A DNA stretch of 64,000 bases from Micromonospora sp. WMMD1128 (GTDB lineage: Bacteria > Actinomycetota > Actinomycetes > Mycobacteriales > Micromonosporaceae), in assembly GCF_027497235.1 (NCBI RefSeq), contig NZ_CP114902.1:5730001-5794000 (forward strand), given 5' to 3'. A model generated the notes under the pieces. That model made no database searches. It had not been told where the DNA came from and saw only the letters and a program-made list of their open reading frames with translations. The position numbers and the translations under genes were made by a program. Positions 49,277 through 57,916 of this stretch are shown here, piece by piece. The stretch's first letter is position 1. Each line of letters starts with the position of its first letter.

Positions 49277-51319
49277 GTGCACCGCATCAGACGACTCTGG
49301 CTGGCCAGCCTGCTGGCCGCTCTCCTGACGACGACCGGAGCCGCGTTCGTCGCCTCGTCCGCCCAGGCCGCAAGCGGCTGCCGGGTGACCTACACGATCA
49401 CCAGCTCCTGGTCGGGCGGCTTCGGCGCCAACGTGGACATCACCAACCTTGGTGATCCGGTCAACGGCTGGCGGCTGACCTGGGCCTTCGGCGCCGGACA
49501 GACCATCCAGCAACTGTGGAACGGCAACCACACCCAGTCCGGGGCCAACGTCACCGTCACCAACGCCCCCTACAACGGCGCGATCGGCACCAACGCCAGC
49601 GTGTCGTTCGGCTTCAACGGCGGCTGGACCGGCAGCAACCCGGTTCCGACAGACTTCGCCCTCAACGGCGTCGCCTGCGGTGACACCCCGCCGACGACCT
49701 CGCCGTCGCCGACCACCTCGCCGACCACCTCGCCGTCGCCGACGACGTCGCCGACGGCCTCACCGACTCCCCCGCCGACGACCACGCCCCCGCCCACCGA
49801 CGGGCCGTGGCCGCCGTCGTCGACCTACACCAACCCGATCGTGTGGCAGGACTTCGCCGACGGCGACATCATCCGGGTCGGCGACGTCTACTACTACACG
49901 GCCTCCACCATGCACTACTCGCCCGGAGCGCCGATCCTGCGCTCCTACGACCTGGTGCACTGGGAGTACGCCGGGCACGCGGTGCCGAATCTGGACTTCG
50001 ACTCGAACAACTACAACCTGACCGGGGGCCGGGCCTACATCAAGGGAATCTGGGCCTCCGCGTTCAACTACCGCAAGAGCAACAGCACCTACTACTGGCT
50101 CGGATGCGTCGAGTTCAACCGGACGTACGTCTACACCGCCTCGGCCGTGGACGGCACCTGGCAGAAGAAGGCCCGGATCAACAACTGCTACTACGACGCC
50201 GGGCTGCTGATCGACGACAACGACACGATGTACGTCGCGTACGGCAACACCACCCTCAGCGTGGCCCAGTTGTCGGCGGACGGCACCAGCCAGGTCCGCG
50301 CCCAGCAGGTGTTCAGCACGCCGTCGAGCGTCGGGACGCTTGAGGGCTCCCGGTTCTACAAGCGGGGCAACTACTACTACATCTGGGTGACCCGGCCGGC
50401 CAACGGCCAGTACGTGCTGCGCTCGACCAGCCCGTGGGGGCCGTACGAGATGCGGCAGGTGCTGCTCAACATGCCGACCCCGGTCTCCGGCGCCGGCATC
50501 CCGCACCAGGGCGGTCTGGTGCAGACCCAGAACGGCGCCTGGTACTACATGGCGTTCGTCGACGCGTACCCCGGTGGCCGGATCCCGGTGATGGCGCCGA
50601 TCAACTGGAGCTCGGACGGCTGGCCCAGCGTCCAGACGGTGAACGGCGGTTGGGGCGCCAGCTACCCGTTCCCGAACGTGCCGCGGCCACCACGCCAGGT
50701 CAAGTCGATGATCGGTCCGGACACCTTCGCCGGCCCGACGCTCGACCCGCGCTGGGAGTGGAACCACAACCCGGACACCACGAAGTTCTCGCTCAACAAC
50801 GGGCTGCGGTTGCAGACCGCCACGGTCACCAACGACCTGTACGCCGCCCGCAACACGTTGACCCACCGGATCCAGGGACCGACGTCTACCGCCACGATCC
50901 AACTGGACTACTCGACCATGCGGGACGGTGACCGGTCCGGACTGGCGATGCTGAGACATCTGTCGGCCTGGGTCGGCGTCCGTCGCGACAACGGACAGAC
51001 CCGGGTGTCGATGGTCGACGGGCTCTCCATGGACAGCAACTGGAACACCACGAGCACCGGCACCGAACGGGCGAGCGCGGCGGTGTCCGGCGGCCGGATC
51101 TGGCTACGTGTCAACGCGGACGTCAGACCCGGCTCCGGCCGGCAGGCGAGGTTCTCCTACAGCACCGACGGAGTCAACTTCACCTCGCTCGGGCCGGCGT
51201 ACACGCTGAACAACGACTGGCCGTTCTTCATGGGCTACCGGTACGGCATCTTCAACTACGCCACCTCGTCGCTCGGCGGTTCGGTCACCGTCAACCGTTT
51301 CGACCTCACCACTCCGTGA
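49277..51319 (+). CDS. Secreted CBM2-GH43 arabinofuranosidase/beta-xylosidase
   Basis: 680 residues from a GTG preceded by GGAGGAG. Signal peptide 'RRLWLASLLAALLTTTGAAF' ending 'AQAAS', then an N-terminal CBM2 ('CRVTYTITSSWSGGFGANV ... ASVSFGFNGGW'), a Ser/Pro/Thr linker, and a GH43 five-bladed propeller from about 170: 'NPIVWQDFADGDIIRVGDVY' (general base Asp), 'YYTASTMHYSPGAPILRSYD', 'CYYDAGLLIDDNDTMYVAYG' (pKa-modulating Asp) and 'VGTLEGSRFYKRGNYYYIW' (general acid Glu). The last 190 residues ('GPDTFAGPTLDPRWEWNHNP') are the beta-sandwich common in GH43 xylosidases. It removes arabinose or xylose units. It lies 20 bp after the esterase gene and is probably co-transcribed. Confidence 0.93.
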   Translation: MHRIRRLWLASLLAALLTTTGAAFVASSAQAASGCRVTYTITSSWSGGFGANVDITNLGDPVNGWRLTWAFGAGQTIQQLWNGNHTQSGANVTVTNAPYNGAIGTNASVSFGFNGGWTGSNPVPTDFALNGVACGDTPPTTSPSPTTSPTTSPSPTTSPTASPTPPPTTTPPPTDGPWPPSSTYTNPIVWQDFADGDIIRVGDVYYYTASTMHYSPGAPILRSYDLVHWEYAGHAVPNLDFDSNNYNLTGGRAYIKGIWASAFNYRKSNSTYYWLGCVEFNRTYVYTASAVDGTWQKKARINNCYYDAGLLIDDNDTMYVAYGNTTLSVAQLSADGTSQVRAQQVFSTPSSVGTLEGSRFYKRGNYYYIWVTRPANGQYVLRSTSPWGPYEMRQVLLNMPTPVSGAGIPHQGGLVQTQNGAWYYMAFVDAYPGGRIPVMAPINWSSDGWPSVQTVNGGWGASYPFPNVPRPPRQVKSMIGPDTFAGPTLDPRWEWNHNPDTTKFSLNNGLRLQTATVTNDLYAARNTLTHRIQGPTSTATIQLDYSTMRDGDRSGLAMLRHLSAWVGVRRDNGQTRVSMVDGLSMDSNWNTTSTGTERASAAVSGGRIWLRVNADVRPGSGRQARFSYSTDGVNFTSLGPAYTLNNDWPFFMGYRYGIFNYATSSLGGSVTVNRFDLTTP

Positions 51320-51324
51320 TCCGA

Positions 51325-51363
51325 CGCGGTGGGCCGGCGACCCTCGGTCACCGGCCCACCGCG
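51325..51363. terminator. 13-bp stem-loop, bidirectional
   Basis: CGCGGTGGGCCGG (51,325-51,337) and its exact complement (51,351-51,363) with a 13-nt loop lie between the converging GH43 and esterase genes, six bases after the GH43 stop. Confidence 0.8.
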
Positions 51364-51371
51364 CCCACCGG

Positions 51372-52970
51372 TCAGTGCCCCCGACCCGGTCGCGTCAGGA
51401 TCACCTGGGCCGAGGCGGTCTTGGTCGGGTCGACCACCGACGTCGCCACGACGGTGAGCGACCGCGCCCTCTCCACAGCGGCCACCGAGAGCCGGCCGTC
51501 CGCGGAGACCGTCGTCCGGGCCGAGGTCGCTCCCCGGACCGACCAGGTCACCGCCGGACTCACTCCGGGGTTGGTGGTCACCCTGGCGGCGAACTTCCGG
51601 TTGCCGCCCTTCTTCAGGTGGGTGGTCGCGGGCGTCACCGACACCGAGTCGACGCCCGACCACAGGTGGTCCCGGGCGAAGATGGTGAAGAGCTGGCTCG
51701 CGGTCATCCCGTCGTGCGCGCCGGGCACCTGGGTCGTCGCGGCGGAGTAGCCGCGGGCCCGGAAGTTGTCGGCGACGGCGTTCTGCGCGTTGAGGTTGCC
51801 CTCGAAGACGCCGTTGCCGAGGAACACGAACAGGTCGTCGTCACCGACCGCCGCCGCGACGTTGTCGTAGTCCTGCGCGCTCAGGGCCGGGTTGCCGGAG
51901 AAGTGGCCGTAGAACGCGAACGTGGTCGGGTAGCCCCGGATGACGTGGGCGCCGGTCATGCCGCCGTAGGAGAAACCGGCGTAGGCGCGTCCCTCGCGCT
52001 CGGTCGAGACGTTGTACTTCTTCTCGATCAGCGGAAGGATCGTCTGCACCAGGTTGTTGGCGGCGTTGGTCTGGTTGTAGGAGGCGAAGCCGAGGCTGGT
52101 GCCGGTGAAGTGGTTGCCCATGGTGACCACCACCGTGGGCTCGATCTCGCCCTTGGCCGTCATGTTGTCCAGGATGTTCGGGACGTTCGCCGGCACCATG
52201 AAGTCGGTCTCGTCGCCGAAGATGCCGTGGGCGAGGTAGGCGACCTTGTACGGTTGCCTGCGCTTGGCGTCGTAGCCGGCGGGCAGGTAGACGCCGAGGT
52301 AGTGACCGCTGTCGCCGAGGATGGTGGTGTAGGGGATGTACCGGACGGTGCCCCGCTTCGCGCGGTCCGCGATCGGCAGCTCATACTCTGCCCGCTGCTT
52401 CAGCACCGGGTCGTTCTGCTTTTTGGCGTAGGGCACGTACACGGCGTCGAGGACGTCGTTGTTGCGGACCCGGAACGAGGCGTCGCCCGGCGGGCGGGGC
52501 TTGGTGGAGGCCGGGTCCCAGATCCGCTTGTTATCCCAGCCCCGGGTCGGGTCCCACACCCGGTACCAGTAGCTGATCCCGCCGGCGTGCAGCGGGAGCG
52601 AGACCGACCAGTTTCCCTTGGCGTCCCGGGTCATGTCCCGGAGGAACTCGGTGCCCCCGGCGTGGTAGCGCCCCGGCTGCCACTCCTCCGGCTGGTACCG
52701 CGTGGCGCCGGTGTTCAGGTCGAGCAGCGTCAGGTCGCCGGCCAGGCGTACCTGGGTGGCGTCGGGGTTGCGGTAGACGAACGTGACGGTGTACCCGGTC
52801 GGTGACTTGTGGTCCGGCTTGACGGTCGCGCCCGGCGCGACCGCCGGCCGGTGCTTGCCGGCGACGGCGGCCGGCGCGGAGACGGTGGCGCTGGCGCCTG
52901 CGGCGAGTGCCATGAGCGCGAGCATCGAGATCGCACGGCTGAGCCGGCGTCCTCCGATCGCCATTCTCAT
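51372..52970 (-). CDS. Secreted CE1-like esterase with N-terminal Ig-like and C-terminal Big domain
   Basis: 532 residues. Signal peptide 'LSRAISMLALMALAAGASAT' with AxA site 'VAGKHRP'. An N-terminal E-set domain ('GYTVTFVYRNPDATQVRLAG ... ISYWYRVWDP', about 58-160) is followed by an esterase D/CE1 fold: 'YLGVYLPAGYDAKRRQPYKV', 'AYLAHGIFGDETDF', and nucleophile Ser in 'EGRAYAGFSYGGMTGAHV', with His in 'QVPGAHDGMTASQLF'. The last ~90 residues ('SVSVTPATTHLKKGGNRKFA ... VVATSVVDPTKTASAQVIL') form a Big2-type Ig domain. CE1 members cleave feruloyl or acetyl groups from xylan, which fits the neighbourhood. ATG preceded by CAGGAGC. Confidence 0.85.
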   Translation of the reverse strand: MRMAIGGRRLSRAISMLALMALAAGASATVSAPAAVAGKHRPAVAPGATVKPDHKSPTGYTVTFVYRNPDATQVRLAGDLTLLDLNTGATRYQPEEWQPGRYHAGGTEFLRDMTRDAKGNWSVSLPLHAGGISYWYRVWDPTRGWDNKRIWDPASTKPRPPGDASFRVRNNDVLDAVYVPYAKKQNDPVLKQRAEYELPIADRAKRGTVRYIPYTTILGDSGHYLGVYLPAGYDAKRRQPYKVAYLAHGIFGDETDFMVPANVPNILDNMTAKGEIEPTVVVTMGNHFTGTSLGFASYNQTNAANNLVQTILPLIEKKYNVSTEREGRAYAGFSYGGMTGAHVIRGYPTTFAFYGHFSGNPALSAQDYDNVAAAVGDDDLFVFLGNGVFEGNLNAQNAVADNFRARGYSAATTQVPGAHDGMTASQLFTIFARDHLWSGVDSVSVTPATTHLKKGGNRKFAARVTTNPGVSPAVTWSVRGATSARTTVSADGRLSVAAVERARSLTVVATSVVDPTKTASAQVILTRPGRGH

Positions 52971-53097
52971 CTGAGTGTGCTCCTGTCATTTCTGGTCCGC
53001 TCAGGACCCCGGCGGGTCGTGTTCGGACACCGACGGCCGGGCGGTGGCTGGCCCGGAGAGTGCGACAGGGCCCCCTTCCGGACCCTTGAAATGCCTG

Positions 53098-53113
53098 GCT
53101 AAATCGCTTTAGC
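53098..53113. promoter_or_regulatory. LacI-type operator GCTAAA-TCGC-TTTAGC
   Basis: Perfect 6-bp arms around TCGC, centred on CG as LacI-family sites usually are. It lies about 130 bp upstream of the CE1-like esterase start. Its sequence differs from the sites at 47,726 and 55,762, so a different LacI protein or a different effector is likely. Confidence 0.55.
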
Positions 53114-53203
53114 AGGGGCAGTCTCACCGGGTACGCAACCCGGTGTCAAGGGTCCGTGCGGGCGAGAGGCAGGCGAGAGGGCCGGGAACCCCGGCACCCG
53201 CGC

Positions 53204-53350
53204 CTAACCGGTGATCACCGGCCAGGCATAGGCCAGCAGGGCGCACGCCGCCCCGAGCAGAGCGAGCGACACGCCGCGGGTACGCACGGGCAACGCGGCG
53301 AGCGCGAGCAGGATGACCGCGACAAGATAGAGAAACGCTTGCACCGACAT
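53204..53350 (-). CDS. Small two-helix membrane protein
   Basis: 48 residues: it reads MSVQAFLYLVAVILLALAAL, then PVRTRGVSLALLGAACALLA and ends YAWPVITG. Two hydrophobic helices are joined by a basic turn (PVRTRG). The ATG is preceded by GAGGAG with a 6-base spacer, a strong start, and the codon use is normal, so it is likely a real gene. It resembles the small membrane proteins of unknown function common in actinomycetes. It is antisense and upstream of the L,D-transpeptidase gene and shares a promoter gap with it. Confidence 0.65.
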   Translation of the reverse strand: MSVQAFLYLVAVILLALAALPVRTRGVSLALLGAACALLAYAWPVITG

Positions 53351-53462
53351 GGATGTCTCCTCGGGATCGACGGACGGGCGGTGTGCCCTCTACCCCCGCG
53401 AGCCCGGCCGGGAAACCCGCGCGGGACACCGGAACGGGGCACCGGGTGGGAGGATCGGCCGC

Positions 53463-54233
53463 ATGCGACGCAGATCCCTGATCGTCGGCGCGGCGGCCGG
53501 CCTCGCCGCGCCCGTCGTCGCCGGCGCGACGCCGGCAGCGGCCGCCGCTCCCGACGCCACCACCGACCCGCCCCGCCCACGGCCGCGCACCTGGACGCCG
53601 AGCAACAGGGCCAGCGGGCTCACCACCCTGCCGGCCAACACACGGCAGGTCGTCGTGGTGACCGCGGCCAGCTGGAACACCAGCTACGCCACGTTGGAGA
53701 CGTTCGCGAAGACCGACGGCCGCTGGACCCCGGTCTCGGCGGCGCTGTCCGCGCGGATCGGCTCCCAGTTCTTCAGCGACAACCACGTCGAGGGCGTGCC
53801 GACCACGCCCACGGGCGTCTACGCGTTCGGCCCCACCATGTACGGCATCGCTGCGGATCCGGGCGTGAAACACCCCTACCACCGGGTCGTCACCAACGAC
53901 TGGTGGAACGAGAATCCGGCTTCGTCGGCCTACAACACGTTCCAGCACACGGCCACCGACCCCGGCGGCTACAGCGAGGCGCTGTGGAAGGAGAAGCCGG
54001 CCTACACGCACTTCGCGGTGATCACCTACAACATGGCACCGAACGTGTCGAAGCCGGTGCCGAACGCGGGCAGCGGGATCTTCCTGCACGAGTTCAGCAA
54101 GACGCCTTCCGGTCCCACGGCCGGCTGCGTCAGCCTGTCGCACGCCGACCTGGTCGGCGTGCTCCGGTGGCTGGACCCGGCGGCCCAGCCGAGGATCGTG
54201 ATGTGCCCGCTGGACAGCCTCGGCCGCTACTGA
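53463..54233 (+). CDS. Secreted L,D-transpeptidase-family protein (YkuD fold)
   Basis: 256 residues, ATG preceded by GGGAGG. N-terminal 'RRRSLIVGAAAGLAAPVVAG' with twin/triple Arg could be a Tat-type signal peptide, cleavage near 'PAAAAAPDA'. The catalytic region reads 'SGIFLHEFSKTPSGPTAGCV' and 'SLSHADLVGVLRWLDP', the H-x14-17-(S/T)HGChN-like pattern with Cys as nucleophile; here the Cys is followed by VSLS rather than the usual N/R after GC. Such proteins form 3-3 peptidoglycan cross-links or are relatives with altered function. No PG-binding domain is attached. Confidence 0.8.
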   Translation: MRRRSLIVGAAAGLAAPVVAGATPAAAAAPDATTDPPRPRPRTWTPSNRASGLTTLPANTRQVVVVTAASWNTSYATLETFAKTDGRWTPVSAALSARIGSQFFSDNHVEGVPTTPTGVYAFGPTMYGIAADPGVKHPYHRVVTNDWWNENPASSAYNTFQHTATDPGGYSEALWKEKPAYTHFAVITYNMAPNVSKPVPNAGSGIFLHEFSKTPSGPTAGCVSLSHADLVGVLRWLDPAAQPRIVMCPLDSLGRY

Positions 54234-54253
54234 CCGGCCCGGCCTGAGACGTG

Positions 54254-54296
54254 CCGCGGCCCGGCGCGGAGCTGGAAGCTCCACGCCGGGCCGCGG
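54254..54296. terminator. 13-bp stem-loop, bidirectional
   Basis: CCGCGGCCCGGCG (54,254-54,266) pairs perfectly with 54,284-54,296, and an inner GAGCT/AGCTC stem lies in the loop. It sits between the converging L,D-transpeptidase and GH6 genes. Confidence 0.8.
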
Positions 54297-54308
54297 GCTC
54301 GGGCGGGG

Positions 54309-55721
54309 TCAGCTGGCCGTGCAGCTGGCCGTCCCGCCGGGGCCGGAGCCGGTGCCCTGGAAGCCGAAGTTGGTCGACTGACCAGCGCCGATGTGTCCGT
54401 TGTAGCCCACGTTCGTGAACTTGACGGTCCCAGTGGTGCCGCTCGCCTGCGCGCTCCAGACGCCGGTGATCGCGGCGCCGCTGGGCAGCGTGATGGTCAC
54501 GGTCCAGCCGTTGATGTCCGCGGAGCCGGCGGTGACGTTCACGCTCGCGGTGAATCCACCGGGCCACTGGTTGACCGAGAACGAGGCGGAGCAGCCGTTA
54601 CCGGTCGGCGGCGGCGTGGTGGTGGGAGGAGCCGTGGTCGGCGGCGCGGTCGTCGGCGGGGCCGTCGTCGGCGGTGCGGTGGTCGGCGGCGCGGTGGTCG
54701 GCGGCGCGGTGGTCGGCGGCGCGGTGGTCGGCGGGTTGGGCGCGCCGTTGGCCAGGCTGTAGGCCAGGTCCGGCTGGAACGAGCCGGCCGTGTAGCGGCA
54801 GCCGTCCGCCTCGCCCGGCGGCTTCACCCAGAGGTACGCGTCGATGTTGCCGTCGCCGGTGTTCACCGTCGGGTACTGCCCGATGCGCCGGTCGGTGTTG
54901 TCGTCGGCGCACCAGTCGCCGCTGGCTCCGCCGTTGCGACTGGTGTCGATGACCTGACGCTTGCCCGAGATGCCCATGCCGTTGAGGGCGGAGATGACCC
55001 CGCGGCCGAAGTTCGCCTCACTCGAGGTGGGGTTGAAGTTCGACACGTTGGTGAAGAAGCCGTCGGCGTACTGCACGCCCGCGTTCCGGAGCCGGTTGGC
55101 CGTCTCGTTGGCGCTGTTCCACGTGGAGTGGCCACCGTCGAGGTACACCTTGGCGTTGGGGTTGCCCGCCTTGATGGTCCGGGTGGCCGTCGAGATCGCC
55201 TGGTTGCGCGCGTTCAGCTCGGCGCTGCTCAGGCAGGTCAGCAGGGCGAGCGAGTCGGTCTCCAGGATGATGATGGCGGTCTGGTTGCCCAGGCCGCGGG
55301 CGAAGTTGGACACCCACGTCTGGTACTGGTTGAGGTCCGGCGCCCCGCCGGCGCTCGCTCCGCCGCAGTCCCGGTTGGTGATCTCGTAGACCGACAGCAC
55401 CGGGATCTGCTGCGCCGCGTTGGCGGCGCCGATGAACCCGGAGACCTCGGACTGGATGGTCGACGGGTTGAAGTTGGCGAACCAGCGGGCCTGCGGCTGG
55501 CTCGCGATCTTGTCCCGGATGACTGCGGCGCGCCAGTCGCCGGAGTTGGCGGCGGACCACCGGACGACCGCCGACGTCGGGTCGCGGTAGAGCGATCCGG
55601 ACAGTGTGCCGGCGGAGGCGCCGCCGACGGTGAGACCGATGGCGGCGGCGGTGGCGCCCGCGACGGCCGCCATGCCGAGCGCCGCCGATCTGCGGCGGCG
55701 CAGCGGGGAGAGGATAGCCAC
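54309..55721 (-). CDS. Secreted GH6 cellulase (cellobiohydrolase/endoglucanase) with C-terminal CBM2
   Basis: 470 residues from the GTG at 55,721, nine bases after AGGAGG. Signal peptide 'RRRSAALGMAAVAGATAAAI' ending 'GASAG'. GH6 domain, about residues 45-330: 'IPVLSVYEITNRDCGGASAG' (general acid Asp region), 'TAIIILETDSLALLTC', 'AKVYLDGGHSTWNSANE', 'VSNFNPTSSEANFGRGV', 'RQVIDTSRNGG', 'IDAYLWVKPPGEADG'. The usual ExD/EPD is ETD here. A linker of PPTTA repeats follows, then CBM2 'CSASFSVNQWPGGFTASVNV'. It cleaves cellulose. A CebR-type operator lies 40 bp upstream. Confidence 0.93.
   Translation of the reverse strand: MAILSPLRRRRSAALGMAAVAGATAAAIGLTVGGASAGTLSGSLYRDPTSAVVRWSAANSGDWRAAVIRDKIASQPQARWFANFNPSTIQSEVSGFIGAANAAQQIPVLSVYEITNRDCGGASAGGAPDLNQYQTWVSNFARGLGNQTAIIILETDSLALLTCLSSAELNARNQAISTATRTIKAGNPNAKVYLDGGHSTWNSANETANRLRNAGVQYADGFFTNVSNFNPTSSEANFGRGVISALNGMGISGKRQVIDTSRNGGASGDWCADDNTDRRIGQYPTVNTGDGNIDAYLWVKPPGEADGCRYTAGSFQPDLAYSLANGAPNPPTTAPPTTAPPTTAPPTTAPPTTAPPTTAPPTTAPPTTTPPPTGNGCSASFSVNQWPGGFTASVNVTAGSADINGWTVTITLPSGAAITGVWSAQASGTTGTVKFTNVGYNGHIGAGQSTNFGFQGTGSGPGGTASCTAS
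54631..54734 (-). repeat. 15-bp tandem repeat encoding the PPTTA linker
   Basis: About seven copies of a 15-bp unit (GCGGTGGTCGGCGGC on the plus strand) encode the Pro/Thr linker between GH6 and CBM2. The last four units are nearly identical at DNA level, so length variation by slippage is likely. A shorter related run lies in the CE3 esterase linker at about 48,865-48,948. Confidence 0.8.
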
Positions 55722-55759
55722 GACGTGTTTCCTCCTGATCACATCGATGTATCTAAGTT

Positions 55760-55777
55760 CATGGGAGCGTTCCCATG
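55760..55777. promoter_or_regulatory. CebR-like LacI operator, TGGGAGCGTTCCCA core
   Basis: CATGGGA and TCCCATG arms flank the centre GCGT. The core TGGGAGCGTTCCCA differs by one base from TGGGAGCGCTCCCA, the known operator of CebR, the cellobiose/cellotriose-responsive repressor of streptomycetes. It lies 40 bp before the GH6 start. A 10-bp palindrome ACATCGATGT (55,741-55,750) is between the two. Confidence 0.75.
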
Positions 55778-55851
55778 GACGGTAGCGGAGCCGGACAGCG
55801 CTGCCAAGATGTGAAGCGCTTCGATAACGTTCGACGTGAGCACGGGTCGGC

Positions 55852-55864
55852 TACCCTCGCCGCC
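55852..55864 (+). promoter_or_regulatory. Possible leaderless promoter
   Basis: TTCGAC (55,830-55,835), a 16-bp spacer and TACCCT (55,852-55,857) lie just before the GTG at 55,865, which has no ribosome-binding site. Transcription would start at or next to the GTG. Confidence 0.4.
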
Positions 55865-57451
55865 GTGGACACCACCGAGATCGACGCACCGGTCGTCAGC
55901 GTGACCGTCTATCCGGACCGGGCGCGCGTCACCCGCCGCGGCAGCCTCCGGCTCCCCGCCGGCGACCATCGGGTACGCGTCGCGCCGCTCCCGTCGGGCC
56001 TGCGACGGGACTCGATCCGGGTCGGCGGACGCGGCGCGGCCACCGTGCTCGGCGTGGACGTGACCGCCCGGCGGCAGGCCCGCAGCACCGACGCGCAGGT
56101 GGTCGACCTCGAGCGGCGGCGGCGCGAACTCGCCGACGAACTGGCCGAGGTCGAGGACGCCGACGGGGTCGAGGAGCAGCGCGGCGCTTTCCTCACCCGG
56201 TTGGCCGAGCGCGCCGGCGGCACGTACGCCCGGGCGCTCGCCGCCGGCGACGCCGCGCCGGCCGACGTGGCCGCCTTCACCGACGCGGTGACCGCGCAGC
56301 TCAGCGACGCCCGGTCCCGGCGGCGCGCGCTGGCCCGGCGGCGTACCGAGCTGGCCGAGCAACTGGCCGCGGTCGATCGCGACCTCGACGCGGCGCGCGG
56401 CAAGCGGGAGCCGGACCGACTGGCCGCCGACGTGACCGTCACGGTGGCGGACGACGACGCCGACGTCGAGCTGGAACTGACCTACCTGGTGGACGGCGCC
56501 CGGTGGCAGCCCTCCTACGACCTGCGGCTCGTCGACGACACCATGACCGTCACCTGGTTCGCGCTCGTCAGCCAGGGCACCGGCGAGGACTGGCCGGAGT
56601 GCGAACTCCAGCTCTCCACCGCCCGGCCGGCGGCGACGGCCGGCGTACCCGAATTGCCGCCCTGGTATCTCGACCGGTTCCGGCCGGCGGCCCCGCGGGC
56701 CGCGGCGGCGGACCCGCCGGTCGGGATGCCGCCGCCCCCGGCGCCCGGCGCGGCGCCGGTCGGCGGCGGACTCGCCCGGTCCGCGGCACTCCGGCCCCGG
56801 GTGCGGGAGAGCGTCGCCGAGGTGGAGCAGGGGGTCAGCGCGGCCACCTACCGGCCGGCCCGGCCGGTGGCGGTGCCGGCCGACGGCAGCGCCCACCGGG
56901 CCACCATCGCGGTGCTGGAGCTGCCGGCCCGGCTGGACCACGTGACCGTGCCGGTCCGCGCCGCCGAGGCCCACCTGCGGGCGACGGTACGCAACACGTC
57001 GGCGCACACGCTGCTCCCCGGCCCGGCGGCGGTGTTCCACGGCGCCGACTTCGTCGCGGCCACCCGGCTGCCGACGTGGGCGCCGGGCGAGGAGACCGAG
57101 TTGGCGCTCGGCGTGGACGACCGGCTGCGGGTGGAGCGGAAACTGCACCGGCGCACCGAGACGAAGGCCACGCTCTCCTCGACCCGGCGGCGGGAGGTGG
57201 AGCACCGGATCACCGTCGCCAACCACACGCCCCGCGCCGCGACGGTCGAGGTACGCGACCAGCTGCCGGTGTCCCGCGACGAGGCGGTGGTGGTGCGGGA
57301 GACGACGCTTGCGCCGCCGCCGGCGGAGCGTACCGAGCTGGGGGAACTGACCTGGCGGCTGTCGCTCGCGCCGGGCGACAGCGGCGAGATCACCTTGGGC
57401 TTCCGGGTGGAGCTGCCGAAGGGGGTCGAGCTCACCGGTTGGCGGGAGTAG
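55865..57451 (+). CDS. DUF4139 / mucoidy-inhibitor-like protein
   Basis: 528 residues from a GTG. The N-terminal domain (DUF4140 type) reads 'VVSVTVYPDRARVTRRGSLR' and 'LPSGLRRDSIRVGGRG', a coiled coil spans about 75-175 ('VVDLERRRRELADELAEVED'), and the DUF4139 domain starts at about 195 ('LELTYLVDGARWQPSYDLRL'), continues through 'ATVRNTSAHTLLPGPAAVFH' and ends 'GDSGEITLGFRVELPKGVEL'. The family is broad, its role unclear; some members affect the cell surface. It is divergent from the GH6 gene but unlikely to be part of cellulose use. A Pro/Ala-rich insertion lies at about 270-310. Confidence 0.85.
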   Translation: MDTTEIDAPVVSVTVYPDRARVTRRGSLRLPAGDHRVRVAPLPSGLRRDSIRVGGRGAATVLGVDVTARRQARSTDAQVVDLERRRRELADELAEVEDADGVEEQRGAFLTRLAERAGGTYARALAAGDAAPADVAAFTDAVTAQLSDARSRRRALARRRTELAEQLAAVDRDLDAARGKREPDRLAADVTVTVADDDADVELELTYLVDGARWQPSYDLRLVDDTMTVTWFALVSQGTGEDWPECELQLSTARPAATAGVPELPPWYLDRFRPAAPRAAAADPPVGMPPPPAPGAAPVGGGLARSAALRPRVRESVAEVEQGVSAATYRPARPVAVPADGSAHRATIAVLELPARLDHVTVPVRAAEAHLRATVRNTSAHTLLPGPAAVFHGADFVAATRLPTWAPGEETELALGVDDRLRVERKLHRRTETKATLSSTRRREVEHRITVANHTPRAATVEVRDQLPVSRDEAVVVRETTLAPPPAERTELGELTWRLSLAPGDSGEITLGFRVELPKGVELTGWRE

Positions 57452-57458
57452 ACGTTAA

Positions 57459-57502
57459 GCGGGGCCCCTTCCTATGCAGAATGCGTTAAGAAGGGGCCCC
57501 GC
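57459..57502. terminator. GGGGCCCC stem-loop, copy 1
   Basis: GCGGGGCCCCTTC (57,459-57,471) pairs with GAAGGGGCCCCGC (57,490-57,502) around an 18-nt loop, between the converging DUF4139 and GlsB-type genes. Copy 2 is at 63,329-63,370; the two share a 21-nt identical segment on opposite strands. Confidence 0.8.
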
Positions 57503-57511
57503 CTTGCACCG

Positions 57512-57781
57512 TCAGTGGCGGCGACGTCCGTACGCGCCGGCGGCGATGTAGACGCCGACCGCGGCGAAGATGATCTGTAGCGCCAGCTCGATCCAGTCGA
57601 TGCCGGCGGTGTCGTCCACGCCGAACAGGCCGGCGACGAGGGTGCCCAGGAGCGCGGCGACCACACCGATGACAAGCGTGAGCCAGATCGGGATGTCCTG
57701 CTTGCCCGGCACCACCAGGCGACCGAGCGCGCCGATGATGAGACCGATGATGATCGCGATGAAGAAGCCGGTAACTTCCAC
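57512..57781 (-). CDS. GlsB/YeaQ/YmgE-family stress-response membrane protein
   Basis: 89 residues from a GTG; AGGA lies upstream. Three membrane helices: 'GFFIAIIIGLIIGALGRLVVPG', 'IPIWLTLVIGVVAALLGTLVAGLF', 'ALQIIFAAVGVYIAAGAYGRR', in the classic transglycosylase-associated (YeaQ) pattern. Members are small inner-membrane proteins induced by stress; the exact role is unknown. The upstream in-frame extension to 57,847 lacks a good start and has a non-membrane composition, so it was not used. Confidence 0.9.
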   Translation of the reverse strand: MEVTGFFIAIIIGLIIGALGRLVVPGKQDIPIWLTLVIGVVAALLGTLVAGLFGVDDTAGIDWIELALQIIFAAVGVYIAAGAYGRRRH

Positions 57782-57916
57782 GGGAGTCGTCCTGTTCTTC
57801 CGAGGGTTTGACGTCCCGTTCGGTGCCCCGTTCGACGTGCGGCTCAAACGCGAGAGTCGCTTCTTTCACGCAACTGTCATGGCCGATCCGGCCCGGATCG
57901 ACCCGGATCGGTCCGG

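Noticed and set aside
47720..51319. A single 1,199-codon frame over both the esterase and GH43 genes
   Set aside because: Only its 3' part (from 49,277, with a signal peptide and ribosome-binding site) is the GH43 gene; the 5' part is antisense-like noise in the other frame of the CE3 gene.
54631..54734. CRISPR-like repeat array
   Set aside because: The 15-bp repeats have no spacers and encode an in-frame Pro/Thr linker.
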